From a virus, in the IMG/VR virus record IMGVR_UViG_3300032050_000188, positions 1-52,727 of that record: a stretch of DNA of 52,727 nt. One strand, 5' to 3'. Below are positions 46,137-52,727 of the stretch, piece by piece (the first letter of the stretch is position 1; every line of letters begins with the position of its first letter). Position numbers and translations under genes: made by a program. The notes under the pieces were generated by a model that did not search any database, had not been told where the DNA came from, and was given only the letters and a program-made list of their open reading frames with translations.

Positions 46137-47678
46137 TTAGGCGTCAAGCTCCTCCCGATAAAGATTGAGCAGGGTGTCCATGTCTTCGGTCTTGAGGTCC
46201 AGCGCGTCATAGAGCTTGCGCTCCACGTTGCAGCCACACAACCTCACGACGAGACAGGGGTTCTTCTGACCTGCCCGGTGCACGCGGGCGTTGGCTTGGT
46301 GCCAAATTTCGTTGGAGGTCACAGGACCCCACCAGACCACGGTGTTCGCTGCGTGTAGGGTCACGCCGTGCGATGCAGCCGCAGGCTGGATGAGCAGGAT
46401 GCGGGGCTCGGGCTGGGTCTGGAAGTTCTTGAAGATCTCCGTGCGGTTGTTGACAGAGACCCCGCCGTGGATCACATCCACTGCGTACCCATCCTTGCGG
46501 AGCCGGTCGCGCAGCACCTCGATGGCGTGCCTGAACGGAACGAAGACCAGCACCTTGTGGGTGCTCTCCTCGATGGCTTCCACCAGCACGTTGTACCGGT
46601 GCGTGATGTCGAACTCCACCGTGTTGCCGTCGTCTGTGTACACCGCGCCACTGGCTACCTGCAATAGCTTGTTCAGGTTCGTCGCAGCATTAACGGAAGT
46701 GACGGTCTCCCCTGCCGCTGCCATGATGAACTGATCCTTCAGCATCTTGTAATACTTCGCCTGCTGCGGGGTCAACGACACTTCACGCGTGGTGTACAGC
46801 AGTTCAGGCAGGTCCAGGCACTCATCCTTGGTGAAGCGTATCGCGGGTTGAAGCACTCTGTTGACGACCTCCGCTGCGTTCTTCTTCGCCGCCCATTTGA
46901 ACTGGGTGACCTTGTACATCACCTGATCTCTGAAGGAGTAGAAGTGCGGAGGTACGGAGGAAGGATTCAACATACGGGCTATGCCGTATGCGTCTATCGG
47001 AGACTGCGAAGCGGGGGTGCCGGTCGCCATCCATAACCACGTTTCTGGAGTGATGAGTGAGTTGATTGATTTCCATCTTTTAGTTGTAGCAGTCTTCACT
47101 GCATTAGCTTCGTCAATGATGACGAGGTCGAACCCCCCGGCCTTGAGTTCAGGCAGGACTGTCTCTACACCGTCGAAGTTGATGATGACGAACTCAGCCC
47201 CGGAGTTGATGACCTTGACCCGCTTGTCCCTGCTACCGTGTGCTACGTCCACAGTACGGTGCATGATGGTCTTGAACAGGTCCGCCTGCCATGCCGAGTT
47301 CATGATCGACAGCGGGCAGATGACCAGCACGCGTTTGACGTAGCCCTTGTCCAGCAGGTAGTCAGCAGCCCACGCGAAGCTGGCTGTCTTGCCCGTGCCT
47401 GGGTCGTTGAAGCAGAACGCCCTGCGGTGCAGGGTCATGAACGCTGCGGTCTCCCGTTGGTGGTCGAACGGCTTGAACAGCCCCGGCCATTTGTAGCGCC
47501 CCTCGATGGGTGAGGGGACGTTCTTGACCCCGAGGTTCTTCAGGACCTGAGCTTCCTCAAGCCCCCACCGCACCAGCACCTGCCCATCGTCCAGACGCCT
47601 GCTCTTGGGTATGGTGTTGAGCACCCGCTCGGGGTGCCGCAGTTTGAGCAGGAGCGCTTTACTGTCGATGATTTGCAT
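46137..47678 (-). CDS. SNF2-type superfamily 2 helicase
   Basis: 513 residues with the full SF2/SNF2 series: Walker A NDPGTGKTAS near residue 95, DEAN (LVIIDEANAVKT) near 190, ATGTPAS near 220, then VLVFVPFRHAIEVLRDRL and motif VI HQANARVHRAGQKNPCLVVR near 460. ATP-dependent DNA translocase, likely for replication restart, recombination or displacement of host proteins. No nuclease or extra domain. N-terminal region has HPERVLNTIPKSRRL. It overlaps the next small gene by 20 bp. Confidence 0.95.
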   Translation of the reverse strand: MQIIDSKALLLKLRHPERVLNTIPKSRRLDDGQVLVRWGLEEAQVLKNLGVKNVPSPIEGRYKWPGLFKPFDHQRETAAFMTLHRRAFCFNDPGTGKTASFAWAADYLLDKGYVKRVLVICPLSIMNSAWQADLFKTIMHRTVDVAHGSRDKRVKVINSGAEFVIINFDGVETVLPELKAGGFDLVIIDEANAVKTATTKRWKSINSLITPETWLWMATGTPASQSPIDAYGIARMLNPSSVPPHFYSFRDQVMYKVTQFKWAAKKNAAEVVNRVLQPAIRFTKDECLDLPELLYTTREVSLTPQQAKYYKMLKDQFIMAAAGETVTSVNAATNLNKLLQVASGAVYTDDGNTVEFDITHRYNVLVEAIEESTHKVLVFVPFRHAIEVLRDRLRKDGYAVDVIHGGVSVNNRTEIFKNFQTQPEPRILLIQPAAASHGVTLHAANTVVWWGPVTSNEIWHQANARVHRAGQKNPCLVVRLCGCNVERKLYDALDLKTEDMDTLLNLYREELDA

Positions 47679-47859
47679 TTGTTTTGTAGTAGGTCATGAC
47701 AGCGCCGACAGCATCATGTACGGTAACGCCGCACAGTTGTGCTACGCTTGCGTACACATTTAGTGTTACTTCTAAAGCCTCTCGATTGTCCAAATCTTGG
47801 TCTTGAAGCATTTGAAGCATGAACCCGGCGATTTCTTTAAGTTCAGTTTGTGTAGCCAT
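47659..47859 (-). CDS. Small hypothetical protein (66 aa)
   Basis: Helical 66-residue acidic protein: TQTELKEIAGFMLQMLQDQD, LDNREALEVTLNVYASVAQL, CGVTVHDAVGAVMTYYK. SD GAGGT 6 nt before ATG. It overlaps the helicase start by 20 bp, so the helicase is probably translationally coupled to it, which may explain why the helicase has no clear SD. Function unknown. Confidence 0.72.
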   Translation of the reverse strand: MATQTELKEIAGFMLQMLQDQDLDNREALEVTLNVYASVAQLCGVTVHDAVGAVMTYYKTNANHRQ

Positions 47860-47861
47860 GA

Positions 47862-48395
47862 TTACCTCAGTGGGAACTTAGCTTCTTCCTGCATCTTCAG
47901 CAGACGCAGGGCTTGGGTCTTGGCATCGTCCAGCGCATGATGTCCGGTGCCTACTCGCTCGATCTTGGTCTTCATGAACATCGCAGCGATGGTGCGGTAG
48001 CAGCGATCATTCCAGTAGTGCCAAGGCGTATCCATCTTCAGCGCCCGGTAGGCAGCGGCCACCAGCGTGTTGTCAAAGTTCGCTCCGTTACCCCAGACCA
48101 ACACCGTGTCAATTGGCGGCATCCACATGGTGAACTTAGTCAGCGCGACATTCAGGCTGAACTCACCCTTGAACGCAGCGGCGCGAGCCTCAGCAGACTG
48201 CTTACCCCACCACTCCAACGTGCTCTTCTGTGCACGAAGTCCTGCTGCTTTGCAGGACTCAGGGTCAATGGTGACGTAGAATTCTTCACCCAACCCGTTC
48301 TCATCGAACTTCACAGCACCGATACTGAGGATGGTATCCCCCGGCCTAGTGCCTAGTGTCTCAATGTCCATCATTACGTTCTTCATTACCGACAT
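47862..48395 (-). CDS. DEDDh 3'-5' exonuclease
   Basis: 177 residues from ATG 48395 (AGGAG with 8-nt spacing; upstream residues are leader). Catalytic DEDDh set: MMDIETLGTRPGDTILSIG (Asp and Glu of motif I), VLVWGNGANFDNTLVAAAYR (motif II Asp), and HHALDDAKTQA (motif III His and Asp). Similar to RNase T / ExoVIII-like phage exonucleases that trim 3' ends in repair or recycling. It is separate from the polymerase's own proofreading domain. Confidence 0.9.
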   Translation of the reverse strand: MSVMKNVMMDIETLGTRPGDTILSIGAVKFDENGLGEEFYVTIDPESCKAAGLRAQKSTLEWWGKQSAEARAAAFKGEFSLNVALTKFTMWMPPIDTVLVWGNGANFDNTLVAAAYRALKMDTPWHYWNDRCYRTIAAMFMKTKIERVGTGHHALDDAKTQALRLLKMQEEAKFPLR

Positions 48396-48455
48396 TTTTA
48401 TCTCCTGATGCAGATAGCAGAACGGCCCGATAGGGGGAACCCATCGAGCCAAGAC

Positions 48456-48474
48456 CCTCGGTCTAGCGCCGAGG
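48456..48474. repeat. Small hairpin CCTCGG/CCGAGG
   Basis: 6-bp stem CCTCGG (48456-48461) and CCGAGG (48469-48474) with a 7-nt loop, next to the terminator at 48475-48506. The core CCCTCGGTCTAG also occurs at 52091-52102 in the other larger non-coding stretch. It may be part of the leader of the exonuclease gene. Confidence 0.4.
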
Positions 48475-48506
48475 AAACGAAAGCATAGCCCCAGCGGGGC
48501 TATGCG
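48475..48506 (-). terminator. Intrinsic terminator after the small HNH-like gene
   Basis: Perfect 10-bp stem GCATAGCCCC (48484-48493) and GGGGCTATGC (48497-48506) with a 3-nt loop, followed on the - strand by TTTTCGTTT. It starts one base after the stop of the HNH-like gene and divides the early block into two transcription units. Confidence 0.88.
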
Positions 48507-48776
48507 TCAACGCCCGCCTGAGCGGGGACCTTTGAAATTTTTCGCGCTGTTGGCGCTGAAGCTCTTGAGCCGCACGTTTCCGGGCTTGCTCTTCCCACCA
48601 TCCTTGATGGGGGTCACATGATCGAGGGCTTTGCCCTTTCGAGAATCCTTACCGTGTTCCTTGTCCCAGGCACGGCGTGCACGCTGCCGCTCGGACTGCT
48701 TGGCTCTGCCTCCGTTGGCGAGGAAGTCAGCGTACTCCTTCTTGTGGTCTCGGTCGGACATATCCTTGTAGGGCAT
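48507..48776 (-). CDS. Small HNH-like nuclease (89 aa)
   Basis: Basic 89-residue protein. N-terminal YKDMSDRDHKKEYADFLANG and RQRARRAWDKEHGKD, then KALDHVTPIKDGGKSKPGNV and RLKSFSANSAKNFKG, which follow the D-H ... G-x-x ... N ... N order of compact HNH metal-finger nucleases. It lacks zinc cysteines. It is followed by the terminator at 48475-48506 and its SD (GGAG, 7-nt spacing) lies inside another overlapping frame that starts at 48817. It could process phage DNA or be a small homing nuclease; function by motif only. Confidence 0.7.
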   Translation of the reverse strand: MPYKDMSDRDHKKEYADFLANGGRAKQSERQRARRAWDKEHGKDSRKGKALDHVTPIKDGGKSKPGNVRLKSFSANSAKNFKGPRSGGR

Positions 48777-48817
48777 GGCTCTTCTCCAAAATCAAGTTCC
48801 AGTTGAACCCAGTTCAT
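48614..48817 (-). CDS. Possible overlapping small gene (67 aa)
   Basis: Begins at ATG 48817 in an ATGA overlap with the stop of the Cas4/RecB-like gene and has GGAG 7 nt upstream. The first 14 codons (MNWVQLELDFGEEP) look like real protein; the rest overlaps the HNH-like gene in another frame and looks like shadow sequence. It could be a short coupling peptide that helps ribosomes reach the HNH-like gene, or an accident. Confidence 0.3.
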   Translation of the reverse strand: MNWVQLELDFGEEPCPTRICPTETTRRSTLTSSPTEAEPSSPSGSVHAVPGTRNTVRILERAKPSIM

Positions 48818-49494
48818 CCGTTGGCTCCGTTGTGTGGGCAGCTTGTTACCACGCAGTGTTTCCTGCACAGACCTGACGGGTTGGGGTTCCAGACGCCAGA
48901 CTTGTACGCCCCTTCCAGCCTGCCGATGTCCTGCATCCACTGCCGCCAGTAGTTCTTCTCCTGCGTCCGGTCGTAGTCCGCCCGCTTGAAGTCGTTCGCC
49001 ACGACGAAGAGCAACCCTGCCCTGACCCTGCGGATCGCCGGGAAGTGCTTGAAGACCATGAGCGCCATCAGTTCCAACTGCGCCGTGTCGGCGTACTTGG
49101 CAGACTTGCCAGTCTTGTAGTCCACGATCCGGGCGATGCCTGTCTCCTCGTTGACGATGAGCAGGTCAGCCACACCCCGGCACCATACATCTTTCGCGTC
49201 GAAGGCACAAGCCTCTAGCTGCTGCGTCAGGCCCATCTTGTACTCACACAGCTTGGTCCCCTCGATGGACCGCAGGGTGTCGAGGTGCGACTTGACGTAG
49301 CTGAACGCCTCAGGCAGGGGGGTGCCATCGCGCACATAGTGCTCAGCCGCTTCGTGGAAACTGCTCCCGTACAGCGTTGCTTCTGTGAACGGCGGCTCCG
49401 TGAAGTTCCTGTAGACCTTGACCTCAGCAAACTGCTTCGGGCATGTCTTGAACTTCTTCAGGGACGAATACGACCAAGCACCGGGCAGACTCAT
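48814..49494 (-). CDS. PD-(D/E)XK exonuclease, Cas4/RecB-like with Fe-S cysteines
   Basis: 226 residues from ATG 49494 (AAGGAG, 5-nt spacing). WSYSSLKKFKTCPKQF opens the RecB/Cas4 fold; GSSFHEAAEHYV supplies H47; GVADLLIVNEETG has D110; RIVDYKTGK gives D125 and K127; TAQLELMALM follows as the motif QxxxY-like helix. C18 together with C210, C214 and C219 (LCRKHCVVTSCP) match the four-cysteine Fe-S arrangement of Cas4/AddB-like nucleases. It would process DNA ends for recombination or degrade host DNA. Confidence 0.92.
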   Translation of the reverse strand: MSLPGAWSYSSLKKFKTCPKQFAEVKVYRNFTEPPFTEATLYGSSFHEAAEHYVRDGTPLPEAFSYVKSHLDTLRSIEGTKLCEYKMGLTQQLEACAFDAKDVWCRGVADLLIVNEETGIARIVDYKTGKSAKYADTAQLELMALMVFKHFPAIRRVRAGLLFVVANDFKRADYDRTQEKNYWRQWMQDIGRLEGAYKSGVWNPNPSGLCRKHCVVTSCPHNGANG

Positions 49495-49664
49495 CACTGC
49501 TCCTTCGTAGCCCGAATAGCGTTGTACGTCAGCTTGGCTTCAGCCATCGCAACCAGTGCGTGTTCAAGCGCGGCATCTATGTCGTTTTGCAACATTGCCT
49601 GATGTAGTTCCTTCAGTGCCTTCTCCGCCATCATGCACGGGTAGGCGTAATCAACAATCCCCAT
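49494..49664 (-). CDS. 56-residue helical protein
   Basis: Complete frame from ATG 49664 to a TGA that overlaps the exonuclease start (TGATG). AAGGA lies upstream. It begins inside the end of the polymerase gene (14-bp overlap). The protein is mostly helical: DYAYPCMMAEKALKELHQAM, DIDAALEHALVAMAEAKLTY. This fills the gap between polymerase and exonuclease genes. Function unknown. Confidence 0.75.
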   Translation of the reverse strand: MGIVDYAYPCMMAEKALKELHQAMLQNDIDAALEHALVAMAEAKLTYNAIRATKEQ

Positions 49665-51525
49665 ATGTCCTTCCTATTCCACTTTCACAGTTGATAGGGC
49701 ACCCCTGTGCCCACTTGGGAACCCAGCGCATACATTCTTCAACGTATGCCTGAGCTTGTTCAGCTTCTTCCTCACGGGCAATGGCAGCTACAGCATCATG
49801 CACAGTCAGGACCACATGCAGCTTCTTGGAGATCTTCAGTAGCTGCTGCATCACAACGATGCGGGCCAGCGCTTGCACCACGTTCTCAACCAGCTTGCCA
49901 CCGTAGATGTCCACCAGCCCAGTCTCATCCTTGTACTGCCACGCCTCCATCGCCATGCCGTTCTTGTTCTTCACCCCACGGTGCAGTTGCGGGTAGCTGA
50001 TGTACAGCCCACTGGGCAGCTTGATCCCTTTGCGCCCTTCGACCAGCACGACACCTTCACGACCGAACCACATGGTCTTGTCACTGTGCATGGTCTCAAT
50101 AGCTGCCTCACCTTCACGCCACAGCCTTGTGATGGCAGGGACTGACTGCCGGTATGTGTCAATGATCTGCTTGCATGCGTCCAGTTCCAAGTCCATGTTC
50201 ATTTCGGACGCCTTCAGTGTCACCTGAAGTTTCACTGCACCGGTCTGGTATCCGCAACCAAGCACCACAGTTTTACCTACGAACCGTTCACGCTTATCGG
50301 CTTTCGTTACCTCTCTGCCGAATATCTTTCCAGACATCTTGCAGTACACATCAACACCGTTGGCGAAGTCTTCTACAAGATCTTCCTGCCCCGCCAGCCA
50401 CGCAAGCATCCGCGCCTCGATGTTGGACGAGTCGCAGTCAATGATCACGTAGCCCGGAGGTGCCTCGATACAGCGCTTGAGCTTGTTAGCCTGCGCCCCA
50501 CGAGCCGGGAGGTTTTGCAGGTTTATACCATCAGTGCCGCCCAAGCGGTGGGTTCTCGCAGCGGAATATCGCAGGGGCACCGGGAACAGCGGGCTTCGCC
50601 CCGCCATGTCAATGAACCGTTGCGTGCGGGTCTCCTCCAAGGTGCTCTTGACTCCCATCCGCGCAGCCACCACAGCCTGCACCCGCTCGTCGGGGTGGTC
50701 CAGCAGGGCCTTCATAGCCGGGTCAGTCTTGGCGAAAGCGAACGCTTGCTTGCCCGTGGTCGGGCTGATCTTCATCGGCGGAACAACCCCAAAACTCTCC
50801 AGCACCAAAGCGAACTTCGGGTTGGACATGAGGTCTTCCTTGGCGATGCCCGCGTTGGACAGCAGTTCCTCCTTGCGGCGGATCACATCTGCCAGATGCT
50901 CCTCCAACTGCGCCTTGTTGAGGTGTAGGACAGGCTCGGTGTACATCCTGATGAGCTTGTCGATGAGCTTGAGTTCCTGCGTAGGGTAGGGGTCCCGATG
51001 ATCGAACGTCTCCGGGTTATACCAACCGTTGGACATAAGGAAGAACAACTCATGGCATAGCTCTACGTCATGCAGGCAGTAGTCAGCGTACTTGGCGAAC
51101 TCCTCCGGAGTGAAGTCAGCCCTGCGTTTGCCCATCGCGTTCTGCACCTCAGTGCCCTTGTCCTCCAGCCCGTAACGCTTGGCAAGCAAAGCCAGCGAGT
51201 TGCCCTTCATCCCGAACATGGCACGGGCCATAGACAGGGTGTCCAGCCACGCAGCAGGCTTCACCCCGAACCGCCACGCGAGAATGGCGGCATCGAACAA
51301 TGTGTTGTGCGCCAGCACCGCGTACTTGCCCCACTCGATGGCATCCAGCCGGTACTGCACCTCTGCTTCGGTGCCAGTGATGATCTCCTTCTTTCCGTCC
51401 GGCCAGCGTATGCCCAGCATGATGACCTCGAAACGTGGGTCCCGAACGTAGGCTTCCATCGTCATCTTCGATAATGAAAACTCCTTGTCGTAGTACGTTT
51501 CGAAGTCTACCGTTAGGATGTCCAC
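49651..51525 (-). CDS. DNA polymerase, family A, with 3'-5' exonuclease domain
   Basis: 624 residues from GTG 51525 (AAGG, 6-nt spacing). Proofreading exonuclease: VDFETYY (D7, E9), AHNTLFDAAIL and YADYCLHDVELCHEL. Polymerase: motif A IDCDSSNIEARMLAWLAG near residue 362, motif B-like RERFVGKTVVLGCGYQTG, motif C LTVHDAVAAIA near 574. In motif C the usual H-D-E is H-D-A; the catalytic Asp remains. No 5'-3' exonuclease domain. It is the main replicative polymerase of the phage, acting with the primase-helicase. Confidence 0.96.
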   Translation of the reverse strand: MDILTVDFETYYDKEFSLSKMTMEAYVRDPRFEVIMLGIRWPDGKKEIITGTEAEVQYRLDAIEWGKYAVLAHNTLFDAAILAWRFGVKPAAWLDTLSMARAMFGMKGNSLALLAKRYGLEDKGTEVQNAMGKRRADFTPEEFAKYADYCLHDVELCHELFFLMSNGWYNPETFDHRDPYPTQELKLIDKLIRMYTEPVLHLNKAQLEEHLADVIRRKEELLSNAGIAKEDLMSNPKFALVLESFGVVPPMKISPTTGKQAFAFAKTDPAMKALLDHPDERVQAVVAARMGVKSTLEETRTQRFIDMAGRSPLFPVPLRYSAARTHRLGGTDGINLQNLPARGAQANKLKRCIEAPPGYVIIDCDSSNIEARMLAWLAGQEDLVEDFANGVDVYCKMSGKIFGREVTKADKRERFVGKTVVLGCGYQTGAVKLQVTLKASEMNMDLELDACKQIIDTYRQSVPAITRLWREGEAAIETMHSDKTMWFGREGVVLVEGRKGIKLPSGLYISYPQLHRGVKNKNGMAMEAWQYKDETGLVDIYGGKLVENVVQALARIVVMQQLLKISKKLHVVLTVHDAVAAIAREEEAEQAQAYVEECMRWVPKWAQGCPINCESGIGRTYGDC

Positions 51526-51815
51526 AATGACCTTTCATGGAACCACTCTTCAAGCAGTTCCGTTGTGTCTTCACGCACTACCATAGCCGAGCCCCCGGCT
51601 TTGTGGATCTCCGCCATCTCGCGCTCTTGCAGGGCGGTGGGCTTGTTAAAGCCTGCCTTGCATTCTACACCCAAGAACATGCCTCGATAGCACACGATGA
51701 TGTCTGGTATACCCGCACGACCGTAGCCGTTCTGCGCAGGAAAGAAGTAGTAGCCCTTGTACTTCTTGATGATGTCCACGCAGCGGGACTTAACTTTCGA
51801 TTCGGGGGTGGCCAT
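51513..51815 (-). CDS. VRR-NUC nuclease
   Basis: 100 residues, a single VRR-NUC PD-(D/E)XK domain: KSRCVDIIKKYKGYYFFPAQ, GYGRAGIPDIIVCYRG (D38), GVECKAGFNKPTALQ (E51, K53, Q63), REMAEIHKAGGSAMVV. Stand-alone phage VRR-NUC proteins are known as structure-specific nucleases, cleaving branched DNA. SD AGAGGAG, 7-nt spacing. It overlaps the polymerase gene by 13 bp and DUF3310 gene by 26 bp, indicating a tight replication operon. Confidence 0.93.
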   Translation of the reverse strand: MATPESKVKSRCVDIIKKYKGYYFFPAQNGYGRAGIPDIIVCYRGMFLGVECKAGFNKPTALQEREMAEIHKAGGSAMVVREDTTELLEEWFHERSLWTS

Positions 51816-52035
51816 CGTTGAACTCCTCTACTTCAATCAGTTTCTGGATGTAATGCGCTGCTTTACGTAGGTCTTGCACGCCACCCTTGTGCTTCCAGCG
51901 GGACAGGTACTTGACGGCATTACCGTCGAGGTAGCCGAGTTCCCAGTCGAGGATTACGTTCCACGTTTCGTACTTAAATTTCTTGTAGTGTGTGCCGCCA
52001 TGCTGCACATCATCAGCGTTTTGTGTTGGTTGCAT
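51790..52035 (-). CDS. DUF3310 (SaV-like) protein
   Basis: 81 residues: VQHGGTHYKKFKYETWNVIL, DWELGYLDGNAVKYLSRWKH, KGGVQDLRKAAHYIQKLIE is the full signature of DUF3310, widespread in phages near nucleotide-metabolism or replication genes; function unsettled (sometimes described as nucleotide kinase-like). It overlaps the VRR-NUC gene by 26 bp. No SD; its leader is C/A-rich (CAACCCCAAAACCAATC). Confidence 0.92.
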   Translation of the reverse strand: MQPTQNADDVQHGGTHYKKFKYETWNVILDWELGYLDGNAVKYLSRWKHKGGVQDLRKAAHYIQKLIEVEEFNDGHPRIES

Positions 52036-52225
52036 TTTGGGGGTTGGTTGATTGGTTTTGGGGTTGAGGGGGAGAAACAGATTCCTAGCCCCCTCGGTCT
52101 AGGTTGGGGAGAGCATCACGCGCTACAAACTCCAGCGGGCACGCGTGATGCGTAAGAAAGGCTTCACATCTGTTGGGCTAGAACCAGTCCTACGGTATGC
52201 ACTGCCCGCTAAATTAGTGCTACGC
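52036..52225. other. 190-bp non-coding stretch with a strong inverted repeat
   Basis: The largest non-coding stretch of the window. It holds a perfect 10-bp inverted repeat, GCATCACGCG (52113-52122) and CGCGTGATGC (52142-52151), with a 19-nt spacer. There is no T-tract on either side, so it is more likely an operator or RNA structure than a terminator. A C/A-rich leader without SD precedes the DUF3310 gene. I find no convincing -35/-10 pair and no tRNA fold. Confidence 0.6.
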
Positions 52226-52441
52226 CTACGGCGCAGGCTTCTTGGTACTTGGATTTATGTGGGGCAGCATTGACAATGCAGCGTCCTTCTCGGTAGGAGT
52301 AGAGGAAGGGCCAGGGACGATCCGCTCCTCGGTCCAAAATTTGTGCAGGTTTGCACATTGGTAGCGACGGCGGCGCGATCCATCTTTGCGCATCCGCGTA
52401 TCCAGAACTTCCGTCCATGTTCCGCACTCGGGGCATTTCAT
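52226..52441 (-). CDS. Small zinc-ribbon protein (NrdR/Ogr-like)
   Basis: 71 residues from ATG 52441 (ATGA overlap with the upstream stop, AAGGAGGA just before); an in-frame GTG at 52471 would give 81. KCPECGTWTEVLDTRMRKDG, SRRRRYQCANLHKFWTEERI resembles the zinc ribbon of NrdR and small phage activators: Cys-x-x-Cys, a D-(T/S)-R-M-R turn, RRRR then a single Cys plus His. It is probably a DNA- or RNA-binding regulator. Because the second pair is C-x-x-x-H, it is a CCCH-type finger. Confidence 0.78.
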   Translation of the reverse strand: MKCPECGTWTEVLDTRMRKDGSRRRRYQCANLHKFWTEERIVPGPSSTPTEKDAALSMLPHINPSTKKPAP

Positions 52442-52623
52442 TCCTCCTTGTTCTCCGTAAATGATGGGCACTTCTCATCCTCCATGATCCACGGCCCCAT
52501 CCACCACTGGCGGTCGGACTTCGGGTTCACGGGTGAGTTGGCTACGTTGCGTTTACATGCCTTGCAGTATTCAAAGCATGGGTTACCCGCACAGCGGGCA
52601 AAGTCTTGGGCTTCGTATCTCAT
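52438..52623 (-). CDS. Small Cys-rich zinc-binding protein (61 aa)
   Basis: From ATG 52623 (GAGG, 5-nt spacing; upstream ATG at 52638 is less likely). Contains CAGNPCFEYCKACKRN, four Cys in 12 residues plus one later, then WWMGPWIMEDEKCPSF. It is likely a small zinc finger. It is coupled by ATGA overlaps at both ends to the partial gene upstream and the zinc-ribbon gene downstream. Function unknown. Confidence 0.75.
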   Translation of the reverse strand: MRYEAQDFARCAGNPCFEYCKACKRNVANSPVNPKSDRQWWMGPWIMEDEKCPSFTENKEE

Positions 52624-52727
52624 CTCGACCTCACGCAACGGTACTCGTTAGTCTTGATACTCAATTGACGAGCGGCGTTTTCACACATTTCTTGAGCACT
52701 GATTTTGCGCTCCAAGACCTCTTGATG
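52620..52727 (-). CDS. C-terminal end of a leftward gene (partial)
   Basis: 35 codons plus stop run in from the right window edge and end at a TGA overlapping the next ATG (ATGA). The visible part is a charged helix with EVLERKISAQEMCENAAR, QLSIKTNEYRCVRSR. The start is outside the window. The same coupling pattern as its neighbours supports it as a real gene; no function can be given. Confidence 0.65.
   Translation of the reverse strand, partial: HQEVLERKISAQEMCENAARQLSIKTNEYRCVRSR

Noticed and set aside
48455-52102. Repeated 12-mer CCCTCGGTCTAG at 48455 and 52091 as a regulatory repeat
   Set aside because: Repeats of 12 bases are expected by chance in a window of this size; only its non-coding location in both places is notable.
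52036-52225. Possible tRNA in the non-coding stretch
   Set aside because: A GGTTCTAGCCC string on the - strand resembles a T-loop, but the flanking 5-bp stem does not pair and no matching acceptor or D-arm is found.

Overview
The window is a nearly gap-free tailed-bacteriophage genome segment of the lytic type. No integrase, excisionase or lysogeny module is visible, and no transposase, rRNA, tRNA or CRISPR array. The gene set is a large terminase, a long portal protein, a GroES-like co-chaperonin, a scaffold candidate, an HK97-fold major capsid protein, adaptor and nozzle-like proteins, and a run of very large proline/alanine-rich and polyvalent 'ejection' proteins, with no long tail-tube or tape-measure module. 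This suggests podovirus-like morphology. The T4-type lysozyme and 3-TM holin point to a Gram-negative host. Many proteins look like those of uncultured freshwater/marine phages (from memory, not searched), so the host genus cannot be named from sequence.

Layout. Nearly everything from 11 to 41324 is on the + strand: packaging and head (11-7754); a GIY-YIG homing endonuclease gene with its own promoter-like signals (7787-8715); decoration, spike-base and spike-fibre proteins (8824-12368); a cluster of very small, mostly Lys/Arg/Gly-rich proteins mixed with adaptors (12365-17189); beta-rich virion proteins, a repeat protein, a tail fibre and a Gly-rich adhesin candidate (17191-21531); a lysis cassette (21531-23645) interrupted by an HNH homing endonuclease gene on the opposite strand; nozzle/tail proteins (23648-26967); and four large internal or ejection proteins (26964-41324).

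From 41406 to the right edge the genes are on the - strand and converge on the late operon at an intrinsic terminator (41328-41362). This is the replication/recombination block. Read in its own direction it holds small zinc-binding proteins, DUF3310, a VRR-NUC nuclease, a family A DNA polymerase, a Cas4/RecB-like nuclease, small HNH-like and DEDDh nucleases, an SNF2-type helicase, a Cys-cluster protein with an acidic tail (possible ssDNA-binding protein), an HTH regulator and a primase-helicase.

Genes are tightly packed, with 1-4 nt start/stop overlaps or TAAGGAG junctions in which the stop codon is part of the next Shine-Dalgarno. Several real small genes (25, 34, 53 and 56 codons) are recognised by these overlaps. 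The most intriguing unexplained signals are a recurring 'aromatic/Lys-Ala-x-Gly-Gly-x-Val' peptide tag in at least eight virion-region proteins, a GW...NQ...TPxQL module shared by two neighbouring virion proteins, a possible TIM-barrel domain inside an internal protein, a ParB-like motif in a virion-module protein, and an 11-fold 23-residue repeat protein.
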